Source: Bacillus thuringiensis
GTDB taxonomy: Bacteria; Bacillota; Bacilli; Bacillales; Bacillaceae_G
Reading direction: 5' to 3'
DNA length: 64,000 nt
Assembly (NCBI RefSeq): GCF_022095615.2
Contig: NZ_CP155559.1
Coordinates: 3,345,501-3,409,500 of the forward strand
The notes beneath the pieces are model-generated. The model did not search any database. It had not been told where the DNA came from and saw only the letters and a list, made by a program, of their open reading frames with translations. Position numbers and translations under genes: made by a program. Shown in pieces: positions 25,218 to 33,314 of this stretch (the first letter of the stretch is position 1; each line of letters starts with the position of its first letter).

Positions 25218-26309
25218 CTAGTCTTCTACTTTCTCAAATAATAGCGCAAGCCCTATTCCACCACCAATTCCTAACGTCGCAACTCCATATTTCATATGCT
25301 CTCTTTGTGCTTGATAAAACAAACGTGTCACAAGCATAGCTCCAGATGCACCGTACGGATGACCGAGCGCAATTGCCCCACCATTTACATTTAATTTTTC
25401 ATACGGAATTTGTAACTCCTTTGCACAAGCAACAACCTTTGAAGCAAATGCTTCATTGATTTCAAAATATTCGATGTCCTCTACTTTCATATTCATTTCG
25501 TTTAATAATTTGTTCACCGCAAATATCGGACCAGTCCCCGGAAGATTTGGATTTACTCCCACTACAGCACTATGAACGAAACGAAGAACAGGCTTGTATC
25601 CTAAATTTCGTGCTTGCCCCTCTTCCATTACAAGAACGGCACATGCTCCATCATTTACACCGCACGAATTACCTGCCGTTACTGTACCATTTTGTAAAAA
25701 TGCGGGCTTTGTTCTTTTAATCATTCTTTCATAATTCATTTCTCGTTTGATAGCTTCGTCAAAAGATCCATTAAACGCAAGTATCTCATCTTGTAAATAT
25801 CCATCTTCTAATGCTTGCAGTGTCCTTTTATAACTAAGACAAGCGTATTCGTCTTGCATTTCTCGCGTTATGTTATAACGCTCTGCAACATATTCAGCCG
25901 CCACTCCCATATCAGGATCACCAATTGTTTCTGGTGAAAATCGCGCTCTATTTTGAAAAGGTGATGTACTTGTACTCTCTACTCCTCCTGCAATATAACA
26001 ATTACCTGCGCCGCCTTGAATGAAATGACATGCAGTACGAATCGCTTCCAATCCGGCACCACATTGCCGATCAATCGTTACACCAGGAATATGATAGCCA
26101 AGTCCTGCTTCTAAAGCAGATAATCTTGCAACATTCCCTCCCGGTCCAACAACATTTCCTAATATAACATCGTCTATTTCTCTCTCAATTCCTTTACTTA
26201 AAAACGTAAGAAGCGGCGTTACTAATTGCTGAACTTCATAATCTTTCAACATCCCATTCTTTTTACCAATAGGTGTCCTTTTCGCTTCTACAATAACCGC
26301 TCTCTTCAT
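25218..26309 (-). CDS. yhfS: Thiolase-family protein (YhfS type), second catalytic cysteine replaced by Gly
   Basis: 363 residues from ATG 26309 (GGAG 7 bases upstream). Thiolase landmarks: nucleophile Cys83 in DRQCGAG, NEAF, and the GHPYGASGA histidine loop. The usual C-terminal CxGGGxG cysteine is Gly347 here (ATLGIGGGIG), so the standard proton-shuttling cysteine is missing. Last gene of the biotin-regulated bioY-ligase-thiolase operon, matching B. subtilis yhfUTS. Its start lies inside the ligase gene (47-bp overlap). The actual reaction is unknown. Confidence 0.88.
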   Translation of the reverse strand: MKRAVIVEAKRTPIGKKNGMLKDYEVQQLVTPLLTFLSKGIEREIDDVILGNVVGPGGNVARLSALEAGLGYHIPGVTIDRQCGAGLEAIRTACHFIQGGAGNCYIAGGVESTSTSPFQNRARFSPETIGDPDMGVAAEYVAERYNITREMQDEYACLSYKRTLQALEDGYLQDEILAFNGSFDEAIKREMNYERMIKRTKPAFLQNGTVTAGNSCGVNDGACAVLVMEEGQARNLGYKPVLRFVHSAVVGVNPNLPGTGPIFAVNKLLNEMNMKVEDIEYFEINEAFASKVVACAKELQIPYEKLNVNGGAIALGHPYGASGAMLVTRLFYQAQREHMKYGVATLGIGGGIGLALLFEKVED

Positions 26310-27765
26310 ATATCTTCTCCTGGCTTTCAATCATATTTTTTGCTGCAATACGAGCGATTTTCCCGCTATTTGTATACGGTATTTCATCTACAAAATGCCA
26401 TTCTTTCGGTATTTTAAACGAGGATAATCGTTGTATGCAAAAACTTTTTAATTGTTGCCTCGTAGCACTTCCTTTTACGATGGCGACAGGTTTTTCACCC
26501 CAGTAACTATCTTTCACACCAATTACAACTATTTCATCAACAGCTGGATGTTCATGTAATACACTTTCTATTTCTTCTGGGAAAATATTAATTCCTCCAA
26601 ATAAAATCATATTCTTCTCTCTACCCACTATATATATAAAGCCTTCTTCATCTTCATAGCCTACATCTCGCACTGTCATCCAGCCATCCGCAGTCAACTC
26701 TGGAACTAAAACCTTATCCAATATGTAGCCCATAAAAAACTGATTACTTTTCACATAAACAGTTCCTATCTCGCCTTTCTGTACTTCTTCTCCTACTTCG
26801 TTACATATTCGAACTTGAACATTGTGACAAGGTTTTCCTACTGAATTTGGCCTTTTATCGCTCTCTTCATCAACAAGCGCTGTTACAAAACTTAGTTCCG
26901 ATGCACCGTAAAATTCATATTTCTGCGCATAAGGAAATATACTCTTTATTTTTTCTTTCGCTTCAGCTTCCCATTTCGCTCCTGACGAAATAATTTTCAT
27001 CCCATTTTCTATTACTCTATTTTCTTTATATAAAGATTCTAGCATTGTCGGAACTGTATACATGACCGAAATATTTTCTGTTTCTAACTTATCCAGTACT
27101 TGATCTGGAATAAATTTTCTCATAATATGCACCGTTTGCCCTACATATAATGCACTTATTGCGCCGTATAAAAAAAGAGAATGGACGAGCGTCCCAGCTA
27201 TTAAAATAGAATCTTCTTTTTCCATATGAAAGTCATTTATATTGCAATCGAAACTATGAACCCACGATTGTTGTGCACGTAAAAATGCTTTTGCCTTCCC
27301 AGTTGATCCTGATGTAAATCCCATATAAAACGGAGCATGTTGTACACTTTCTACAATGTGCTCTGTAGGAAGATAGTTCTCTATTATTTGTTTCCATTTA
27401 TCAATTTCAATTATTCTTCCTTCTTCATCCGCAATATCATTTAACTTATATCGTTCCGCAATAATCATATCTGGATTACTGATTGCTAGTCTTTCCTTTA
27501 GCTCATCCTCTTTCCACTTTATATCTAAGGGCACACAAACCCATCCGGCCATAGCAGCACCAGCAAATAATTGTAAAAACTCCATACTATTTTCTAATAC
27601 AATTGCTATTGTTTTATTTTTTGATTCTTTTTCATTCAACCAGCTTACTACTTTACATACTGACTCAAACCACTCTTTATATGTTAAAACTCGATTATTT
27701 TCCTTTATCGCTATTTTATTTGCTTGTAAAGAGGCATGCTTTTTATATTCTTTTGTAATCCCCAT
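26263..27765 (-). CDS. yhfT: AMP-forming acyl-CoA synthetase (YhfT type)
   Basis: 500 residues from ATG 27765 (AAAGGACG upstream). Adenylate-forming motifs: YMGFTSGSTGKAKAF (P-loop), YEFYGASELSF, the GWMTVRDVGY Asp and the C-terminal NSGKIARIAAK Lys. Second gene of the operon after bioY; B. subtilis YhfT is its counterpart in a BirA-controlled operon. A link to biotin precursors such as pimelate or acyl thioesters is inferred from regulation only. Confidence 0.88.
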   Translation of the reverse strand: MGITKEYKKHASLQANKIAIKENNRVLTYKEWFESVCKVVSWLNEKESKNKTIAIVLENSMEFLQLFAGAAMAGWVCVPLDIKWKEDELKERLAISNPDMIIAERYKLNDIADEEGRIIEIDKWKQIIENYLPTEHIVESVQHAPFYMGFTSGSTGKAKAFLRAQQSWVHSFDCNINDFHMEKEDSILIAGTLVHSLFLYGAISALYVGQTVHIMRKFIPDQVLDKLETENISVMYTVPTMLESLYKENRVIENGMKIISSGAKWEAEAKEKIKSIFPYAQKYEFYGASELSFVTALVDEESDKRPNSVGKPCHNVQVRICNEVGEEVQKGEIGTVYVKSNQFFMGYILDKVLVPELTADGWMTVRDVGYEDEEGFIYIVGREKNMILFGGINIFPEEIESVLHEHPAVDEIVVIGVKDSYWGEKPVAIVKGSATRQQLKSFCIQRLSSFKIPKEWHFVDEIPYTNSGKIARIAAKNMIESQEKIYEESGYCRSEKDTYW

Positions 27766-27789
27766 ATGAGACGTCCTTTCTTTACAAAA

Positions 27790-27820
27790 TAACAAAAAGA
27801 AACACGTAATTAACGTGTTT
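27790..27820 (-). terminator. Intra-operon terminator between bioY and yhfT
   Basis: Perfect 8-bp stem AAACACGT/ACGTGTTT with a 5-base loop, followed on the minus strand by CTTTTTGTTA. It probably lowers expression of the two downstream genes relative to bioY. Confidence 0.65.
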
Positions 27821-27830
27821 CTTCTCTTAC

Positions 27831-28406
27831 CTATCTCGCATTTGTATATTTCCCACCTTTTAGAGCAGGCGTAATAATATGTTTCAATGAACGATGTAAT
27901 TTCGTTACAAGAACTGCTGCTATAATCGCTTTTATGCAATCACCTGGTAAAAATACAACACTTACTTTCATCGTCTGCCATATAGAAATATCCATTACGA
28001 AAGCTTGCACAATGATACCAAATACATAAACTACGAAAATACCACCAATTATATTAATACATAATACTTTTATAATAGAAACTTTACGTAAACGCTCAAT
28101 TAAATACCCAATGACAAACGCTCCAACAATATAACCAAGTAAATATCCTGCACTTGGCCCAAAAAATACACCAAGGCCACCGCGTCCACCAGCAAGTAAT
28201 GGTGCTCCCACTCCTACAATCAGCAAGAAAACAAGCTGACTTAATGCACCAAGACGTAATCCTAACAGTCCACCAGCAAGCATAACACCAAGTGATTGTA
28301 ATGTAATTGGAACTGGTGTAATAGAAAGAGCAATCGGAGGTATTAATCCTAACACTCCCATAATAGCACTAAATAAAGCGACGAAAACTAAGTTTTTTGT
28401 ATTCAT
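27831..28406 (-). CDS. bioY: Biotin transporter BioY (ECF substrate-binding subunit)
   Basis: 191 residues from ATG 28406 (GGGAGAAG 8 bases upstream). The upstream extension of the frame overlaps the operator and promoter and is not used. Six hydrophobic spans, with BioY features ITPVPITLQSLGVMLAGGLLG and the GGRGGLGVFFGPSAGYLLGY loop. It imports biotin alone or with the shared ECF energising module, which is not encoded here. First gene of the BirA-type operon. Confidence 0.95.
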   Translation of the reverse strand: MNTKNLVFVALFSAIMGVLGLIPPIALSITPVPITLQSLGVMLAGGLLGLRLGALSQLVFLLIVGVGAPLLAGGRGGLGVFFGPSAGYLLGYIVGAFVIGYLIERLRKVSIIKVLCINIIGGIFVVYVFGIIVQAFVMDISIWQTMKVSVVFLPGDCIKAIIAAVLVTKLHRSLKHIITPALKGGKYTNAR

Positions 28407-28421
28407 GTTTGCTTCTCCCAT

Positions 28422-28452
28422 TTGTAAACTTAAATTAAAATTTAGATAACAT
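28422..28452 (-). promoter_or_regulatory. Second, degenerate BirA-like site in the bioY leader
   Basis: One perfect half site TTGTAAAC, then 15 bases, then GATAACAT (5 of 8 matches to GTTTACAA), 16 bases before the bioY start. Confidence 0.35.
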
Positions 28453-28464
28453 ATTACAAGAATT

Positions 28465-28493
28465 ATATTATCTTTCAACCTCCCCTTTGTCAA
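28465..28493 (-). promoter_or_regulatory. Sigma-A promoter of bioY
   Basis: TTGACA-N17-TAATAT on the minus strand. The -35 lies inside one half of the BirA-like operator. Confidence 0.75.
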
Positions 28494-28517
28494 CTTAGTT
28501 TTAATAAAAGTTTACAA
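28487..28517 (-). promoter_or_regulatory. BirA operator of the bioY-yhfT-yhfS operon
   Basis: TTGTAAAC-N15-GTTGACAA on the minus strand: two 8-bp half sites complementary except for one base, with the 15-base spacer usual for Bacillus BirA sites. Confidence 0.8.
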
Positions 28518-28529
28518 ATGAGGATTCAA

Positions 28530-30143
28530 TTATTTCTCTTTATGCAAATGCTCAAGCTCTTTCCGAAGCGCCTGTTTTAAAAACTTTCCAACAGATGTTT
28601 TCGGTATTTCTTCCATAAATACAATATCGTCTGGTAACCACCACTTCGCAAACTGTGGTTTTAAAAATTCATATAGTTCTTCTTTTGTAACAGTGCTATT
28701 TGCCTTTTGTACAACGCAGGCAACTGGACGCTCTTGCCACTGCGGGTGTGGAACTGCAACAACGGCCGCTTCAAATATAGCATCATGTGCCATTAAAGCA
28801 TTTTCAAGATCCACTGAAGAAATCCATTCTCCCCCGCTTTTAATAACATCTTTCGTACGATCAACAATTTTCACGCAGCCTTCCTCATCAACTGTAACAA
28901 CATCACCAGTATATAACCAACCGTCTCGGAATCCTTCGACAGTACGATCATCGTTATAATAGCTTTCAGCGATCCAAGGTGCTCGTAAACATAACTCTCC
29001 CATCTCAGTACCATCCCACTTCACTTCACCGTTTGTACCGACTACTTTCATCTCTACACCAGGGACAAGATATCCTTGTTTTGAGCGGATTTCTAATTGC
29101 TCTTCATATGATAATTCTGTTTCATAACTTTTTAAACGTGCAAGTGTTACGAGTGGGCTTGTTTCAGTCATACCATATGCATGTACGAAAGGAACATTAT
29201 ATTTTTGCTCAAATGCTTTAATAACGCTTTTCGGTGCAGCAGCACCACCGCATAATATTCTCGTTATACTAGATAAATCGTAACTATTATTTTCTAATTC
29301 TTGTAATACACCGAGCCAAATTGTCGGCACACCTGCTGCTATCGTTACTTTTTCAGCTTGAATCATTTCTAATAAAATTTTCGGATTAAACATTGGCCCT
29401 GGAAGAACTTGTTTAGTTCCAAACCAAGTAGCTGCAAAAGGAAGCCCCCAAGCGTTCACATGGAACATCGGTACAATTGCCATAGCTGCATCGCTTTCCG
29501 ATAAAGCAGCTGTATCAGCTAAACCAAGTGCCATACAGTGTAATACAGTACTTCGATGCGTATATACAACACCTTTTGGGTTTCCTGTAGTCGCTGACGT
29601 ATAACACATACCAGCAGGTGTATTTTCATCAATATCTTTTACAAATTGGAAATTCGGATCGCCTTCTTCTAATAGTTTTTCATAATGATATACAGGTTCT
29701 AGCATAGTATTGGGAAGTTCATCTTTATCAGTCATAATAATGTAGGCTTGTACAGTTGATAATTGTGATTGAATATTTTCAACGAGTGGTACGAGATCTT
29801 CATCTATAAGTAGAATTCGATCTTCTGCGTGCTGAATAATGTATGAAATATGTTGAGGAGATAAACGAATATTAATTGTGTGTAAAACGGAAGCAATACC
29901 AGGAATAGCAAAATACGCTTCCACATGTCGATGATGATTCCACGCTAACGTTCCTATACGCTCGCCTTCTTTAATTCCTAATTTTTTCAACGCACTGGAA
30001 AGCCTTCTCGTCCTTTCACCTAACTGCTTATACGTTAACGTCGTAACTGTATCATGTGTCCGGGAAACAATTTCTTTCTTTGAAAACAGTTTTTCTGCTC
30101 TTTCCATCATAGAACTAATTGTTAGCGGTACATTCATCATCAT
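28530..30143 (-). CDS. lcfB: Long-chain fatty acid-CoA ligase (LcfB/YhfL type)
   Basis: 537 residues. Adenylation motifs: YTSATTGNPKGVVYTHRS, AYGMTETSP, LYTGDVV, and the C-terminal KTSVGKFLKQALR lysine. Activates fatty acids with ATP and CoA. The start region has three ATG codons in a row after AAAGGGGG. It lies just upstream of the biotin operon; in B. subtilis yhfL and yhfS-T-U are also near each other. No FadR box was recognised. Confidence 0.9.
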   Translation of the reverse strand: MMMNVPLTISSMMERAEKLFSKKEIVSRTHDTVTTLTYKQLGERTRRLSSALKKLGIKEGERIGTLAWNHHRHVEAYFAIPGIASVLHTINIRLSPQHISYIIQHAEDRILLIDEDLVPLVENIQSQLSTVQAYIIMTDKDELPNTMLEPVYHYEKLLEEGDPNFQFVKDIDENTPAGMCYTSATTGNPKGVVYTHRSTVLHCMALGLADTAALSESDAAMAIVPMFHVNAWGLPFAATWFGTKQVLPGPMFNPKILLEMIQAEKVTIAAGVPTIWLGVLQELENNSYDLSSITRILCGGAAAPKSVIKAFEQKYNVPFVHAYGMTETSPLVTLARLKSYETELSYEEQLEIRSKQGYLVPGVEMKVVGTNGEVKWDGTEMGELCLRAPWIAESYYNDDRTVEGFRDGWLYTGDVVTVDEEGCVKIVDRTKDVIKSGGEWISSVDLENALMAHDAIFEAAVVAVPHPQWQERPVACVVQKANSTVTKEELYEFLKPQFAKWWLPDDIVFMEEIPKTSVGKFLKQALRKELEHLHKEK

Positions 30144-30230
30144 ATTGGTTATATCCCCCTTTAAAGCGTTTTCATTTTTTATATATTATAACAGACTTCA
30201 ACAAATATTTACGATATTTTTCAGTATTTT

Positions 30231-30258
30231 CTGAATTATTTCCAAAGAAATAATTCAG
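30231..30258. repeat. Perfect 11-bp inverted repeat upstream of lcfB
   Basis: CTGAATTATTT-N6-AAATAATTCAG. No U-run follows on either strand. It lies 88 bases upstream of the lcfB start, so it may be an operator. Confidence 0.5.
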
Positions 30259-30312
30259 ATCAATAAAAAAATATGTTTTGAATACACTGATCCGAAACAT
30301 GTTTTTTATTTT

Positions 30313-30795
30313 TTATAAACTATCTACCTTTTTTCTTACTTTCTTTTTCATTTTAAAAATAAAACGATTACTGTATTCCTTATTTTCTACTAAAATTCGA
30401 TACATCTCCCACACTCCTACAACACGAACAAAAAGATAAACTCCAAGAGCAATAAGTACAACACAATAAGGATAGTACTGCACGAGCTCTCCAGAAGTAA
30501 TTCGTTTTTTCTCAAATAAAAATGGTATCGCTCCTGCTGCTATTAAACAAAATCCAACGATCACTACTGCCGCATACTTTTTCTTAATAATCACATATCT
30601 GTTTGTCAATTCTTTTAGAAAGTTTTGATCAAATAGTAGTTCTTCTTTTTTCAATACATTGTATCGACTCTCTTCTATCGTTACAGGTACCATCATTGCT
30701 CCAATTCCAAGGACAGCAATGATAATGACAAGAAATGTAGACATTGTTGCATTTTCTTTAAATAATAAATACGGTATTGTAGATAAAATGAGCAA
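30313..30795 (-). CDS. C-terminal membrane part of the interrupted XRE gene
   Basis: 160-residue open frame after the TAG. It has four predicted membrane segments and a basic C-terminus (KMKKKVRKKVDS). No ribosome site is seen at its first start codon, so independent expression is doubtful; it is listed as the downstream half of the broken gene. Confidence 0.35.
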   Translation of the reverse strand: MLILSTIPYLLFKENATMSTFLVIIIAVLGIGAMMVPVTIEESRYNVLKKEELLFDQNFLKELTNRYVIIKKKYAAVVIVGFCLIAAGAIPFLFEKKRITSGELVQYYPYCVVLIALGVYLFVRVVGVWEMYRILVENKEYSNRFIFKMKKKVRKKVDSL

Positions 30796-30834
30796 ACTAA
30801 ACCCTAACGCAATATATTTTGAAATCTTTTGCCC

Positions 30835-31101
30835 CTACACTATATACCCTTCTGCCATTTCTTTACTTACGTAATAGCCTTCCACATTTTCATTACTTTG
30901 TTCAGCAGTTTCTTTTAATAAGTAATCAAGAGATACTTCAAATACATTTCCAATCATTATTAACTTTTCAGTTTCAGGAAATCCTTGACCGTTTTCCCAT
31001 TTACTAACCGCTTGCCTTGTTGTGTTTAATTTCTCAGCTAATGCTTCTTGAGAAAGGCCCTTTTCCTTTCTTAATTTAAAAAGCTTCTCACCAAATCCCA
31101 T
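30835..31101 (-). CDS. XRE-family DNA-binding protein, truncated N-terminal part
   Basis: 88-residue reading frame that could still be made from the interrupted gene. It holds a full Cro/C1-type helix-turn-helix: LRKEKGLSQEALAEKLNTTR followed by QAVSKWENGQGFP. Without the membrane part it could act as a free repressor. AAAGGGGG lies upstream of ATG 31101. Confidence 0.6.
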   Translation of the reverse strand: MGFGEKLFKLRKEKGLSQEALAEKLNTTRQAVSKWENGQGFPETEKLIMIGNVFEVSLDYLLKETAEQSNENVEGYYVSKEMAEGYIV

Positions 31102-31156
31102 ATGTGTGTCCCCCTTTGTTTTCTTACCTAAATTGTATGTAAACATTACCCTTATC

Positions 31157-31216
31157 TCTATCTTCCTGCGGTTGCACTTTGTCAACTTACGGTTGCGATT
31201 GTGTTATATAGCGGTT
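31157..31216 (-). promoter_or_regulatory. Candidate promoter with direct repeats upstream of the XRE gene
   Basis: TTGACA (31180-31185, minus) with a weak GATAGA 17 bp downstream. CGGTTGC occurs at 31169-31175 and 31190-31196, and CGGTT at 31212-31216, about 21-22 bp apart (two helical turns), flanking the -35. These may be binding sites of the XRE protein itself. Confidence 0.4.
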
Positions 31217-31325
31217 TTCTATACAATTTAGCTAGTTTTCTTCTATGATTATGGCATTAATAAAACACCTTCTACCAATAACCAATTATAACAATTAAAG
31301 GTAATTATTGTTATGAAAAATCAAA

Positions 31326-31357
31326 AAAACTCCCTTATTCATTTAAAGGAGTTTTCG
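31326..31357 (-). terminator. Terminator at the end of the 46-codon ORF
   Basis: AAAACTCC...GGAGTTTT stem with T7 on the minus strand; its 5' arm overlaps the ORF's last codons. Confidence 0.65.
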
Positions 31358-31475
31358 ATATAAAATATTCCAAGAGGACTAATTTTTCTTCCTCATATTG
31401 ATTCACAATTTCTTCTATACATTTTTGTATGTCATGCAACGATTGATATGCATTCCACACAGTATATGTTGTCAT
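31335..31475 (-). CDS. Hypothetical small protein, 46 aa (possibly 5'-truncated)
   Basis: MTTYTVWNAYQSLHDIQKCI... is an amphipathic acidic helix ending just at a terminator, which favours a once-real gene. No ribosome site fits its ATG; AGGAG lies further upstream at a (TA)n run where a frame slip may have separated it from the original start. Unknown function. Confidence 0.4.
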   Translation of the reverse strand: MTTYTVWNAYQSLHDIQKCIEEIVNQYEEEKLVLLEYFISKTPLNE

Positions 31476-31555
31476 CTCTTTATATAAGGCATACTCATAT
31501 ATATATGTAAAATATTACTCCTATTAACTTCCCTAATAAAAACACTTCTCAATAA

Positions 31556-31759
31556 TCATAACGGCTTCTGCTTAAACTTTTCATAATGTCGTACTTTTAA
31601 TACAAGGATATTCCCGCAATCTGTACAAATATAAGCATCTACTGGTGAAGATGTGAACATCGTCTCTTTTTTCCGTATTTGTGCATATCCGACAAACTCA
31701 CCTTCTCCTATGTTTTGAGAACCACAAGTAGAGCATGTTTGCACGTCTTTCTGTTTCAT
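31556..31759 (-). CDS. Small zinc-ribbon protein
   Basis: 67 residues with two CxxC pairs (CSTCGSQN and CTDCGN) spaced for a zinc ribbon, as in TFIIB-like small proteins often found in the B. cereus group. No other domain. Role unknown; nucleic-acid or protein binding is possible. Confidence 0.8.
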   Translation of the reverse strand: MKQKDVQTCSTCGSQNIGEGEFVGYAQIRKKETMFTSSPVDAYICTDCGNILVLKVRHYEKFKQKPL

Positions 31760-31911
31760 GAGAGCACCACCTTTAATCTGTTTTCACTCCCTTCGACAGT
31801 TCACTTCCATTTCCCTTCCAAAAAACCTCTTATTCTCTTACATTTCAACAGGAATCTCAGAACAAACATCGTATATGTACTATGAAATATATTTATTGAC
31901 GGAGGAATTTT

Positions 31912-32718
31912 ATGAGTACTATTATGACGCTCAATACAGCACAAGAAATAGAAAACGCAGAAATACATATGCTTTCTTCTAGAGTAGCGCTACTGCAAGC
32001 GATAAGTGAAAACCCAATGCAAGTACAAATGAAAAAGTTCGGGAGCGCCACTGCCTTTTCATCAAAAATAATTGCTGGTCCTGCCTTTAATACGGTAAAA
32101 GGTATTACAAATACAGATGAGATAGATAAAATTATCTCTTATTATGGATCATTACAAATTCCTTGCCGTTTTGAAATTACACCAGCGCAAGGTACAGCTG
32201 AACTATTTCAATACTTATCTCAAAAAGGGTTTTACCAATCTAGCTTCCATACCGCTTTATATAGTATACCGAGAGAAGATCCGTCCCTTCTTCCTTCTAA
32301 CATTTCAATACGCCAACTACAAGAAAATGAGTTTGATATGTTTGCAGACATATATGTACGCGGATTTAATATGCCCGCCTTTACAAAAGATGGTGTGCGC
32401 CAAAATAACGAAATTCTTTACGATAAACCAGGATGGCATTTTTTCATAGCAGAAGTTCAAAATACTCCTGCGAGCATTGGTGTCCTGTATATAAATAATG
32501 GGATTGCCTCATTAGCTGCTTCTGCTACTTTGCCAGAATTTCAGCGTAAAGGCTGTCATACTGCATTAATTCAACAACGAATTGAAAAAGCTATAGCCAC
32601 GAACTGTCATTTAATAGTTGGACAAGCAAGGTTCGGGAGCGGCAGTCAAAATAATATGGAACGTGCCCATATGAAAATTGCTTATACAAAATCAATATGG
32701 ACTGCAAAAGACATGTAA
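31912..32718 (+). CDS. GNAT-family N-acetyltransferase
   Basis: 268 residues with ribosome site GGAGG 6 bases upstream. The C-terminal half (about 125-260) has the GNAT pattern: ISIRQLQENEFDMF, then the acetyl-CoA motif ATLPEFQRKGCHTALIQQRI (Q/RxxGxG/A-like). The N-terminal half is not recognised as a second acetyltransferase with confidence. Substrate unknown. Confidence 0.85.
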   Translation: MSTIMTLNTAQEIENAEIHMLSSRVALLQAISENPMQVQMKKFGSATAFSSKIIAGPAFNTVKGITNTDEIDKIISYYGSLQIPCRFEITPAQGTAELFQYLSQKGFYQSSFHTALYSIPREDPSLLPSNISIRQLQENEFDMFADIYVRGFNMPAFTKDGVRQNNEILYDKPGWHFFIAEVQNTPASIGVLYINNGIASLAASATLPEFQRKGCHTALIQQRIEKAIATNCHLIVGQARFGSGSQNNMERAHMKIAYTKSIWTAKDM

Positions 32719-32889
32719 TTTACATTCTTTCTCTTCTCATTACGAAATTATACATTTTATGACGATTCCTTTTCTATCCTATTAATCATTTGAATATTCA
32801 AACTAGATTTGTTAAGCTATTACTAGATACATCATTCAACTTGCAATATGAAAAGAGAATTCTAATCAAACTACAAGGAGGAGACATGT

Positions 32890-33102
32890 ATGAATAAGCA
32901 TGATCATGGTTTAAAAGAAAAAGTAGAAGGTGCCATTGATAAAGTAAAAGGTGAAGTAAAAGAAGTTGTCGGGAAAGTAACTGACAATAAAAAATTACAA
33001 GCTGAAGGAAAATGGGATAAAGTGAAAGGCACTGCTAAAGATACTGTCGGTAATGTAAAAGAAAAAGTTCATGAATATAAAGAGCATAAAGAGAATAAAT
33101 AA
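32890..33102 (+). CDS. CsbD-family stress protein
   Basis: 70 residues, Lys- and Glu-rich with the CsbD repeat pattern (KEKVEGAIDKVKGEVKEVVG, KLQAEGKWDKVKGTAKDTVG). Small hydrophilic, likely disordered general stress protein; csbD in B. subtilis is under sigma-B. I could not find a convincing sigma-B promoter upstream. AAGGAGGAG precedes the start. Confidence 0.93.
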   Translation: MNKHDHGLKEKVEGAIDKVKGEVKEVVGKVTDNKKLQAEGKWDKVKGTAKDTVGNVKEKVHEYKEHKENK

Positions 33103-33187
33103 AAGAACCAAAATGTATGGTTGTACAAGTAGTAAGTTACTAGAAGTTTGTATTTTATATTTACCCATAAAATCATTTTAAAACGAC

Positions 33188-33213
33188 AAATAGATGCCTT
33201 CAGGCATCTATTT
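33188..33213 (+). terminator. Terminator after the CsbD gene
   Basis: Perfect 11-bp stem AAATAGATGCC-TTCA-GGCATCTATTT; the tail is only moderately T-rich. Confidence 0.65.
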
Positions 33214-33314
33214 GTCTATAAACAACTATTTTGACTATCTAATCACTCTAGCTTTTCCTTACTAACATTTTCTAAGGTAATGCCTTTACTAGAGCTAAAG
33301 ATTACTTTTACATC

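Larger units (their letters stand above)
30313..31101 (-). pseudogene. XRE-family helix-turn-helix membrane regulator interrupted by an in-frame TAG
   Basis: Codon 89 is TAG (30835-30837). Before it is an XRE helix-turn-helix (88 residues from ATG 31101); after it, in the same frame and without another stop, come GQKISKYIALGFSLLI and about 160 more residues with several membrane spans ending at 30313. The joined product (262 residues) has the layout of Bacillus XRE regulators with a C-terminal membrane domain. A single base change from a tyrosine or glutamine codon would explain the stop. Confidence 0.75.

Noticed and set aside
32719..32889. Sigma-B promoter before the CsbD gene
   Set aside because: No GTTTAA-N12-15-GGGTAT arrangement was found.
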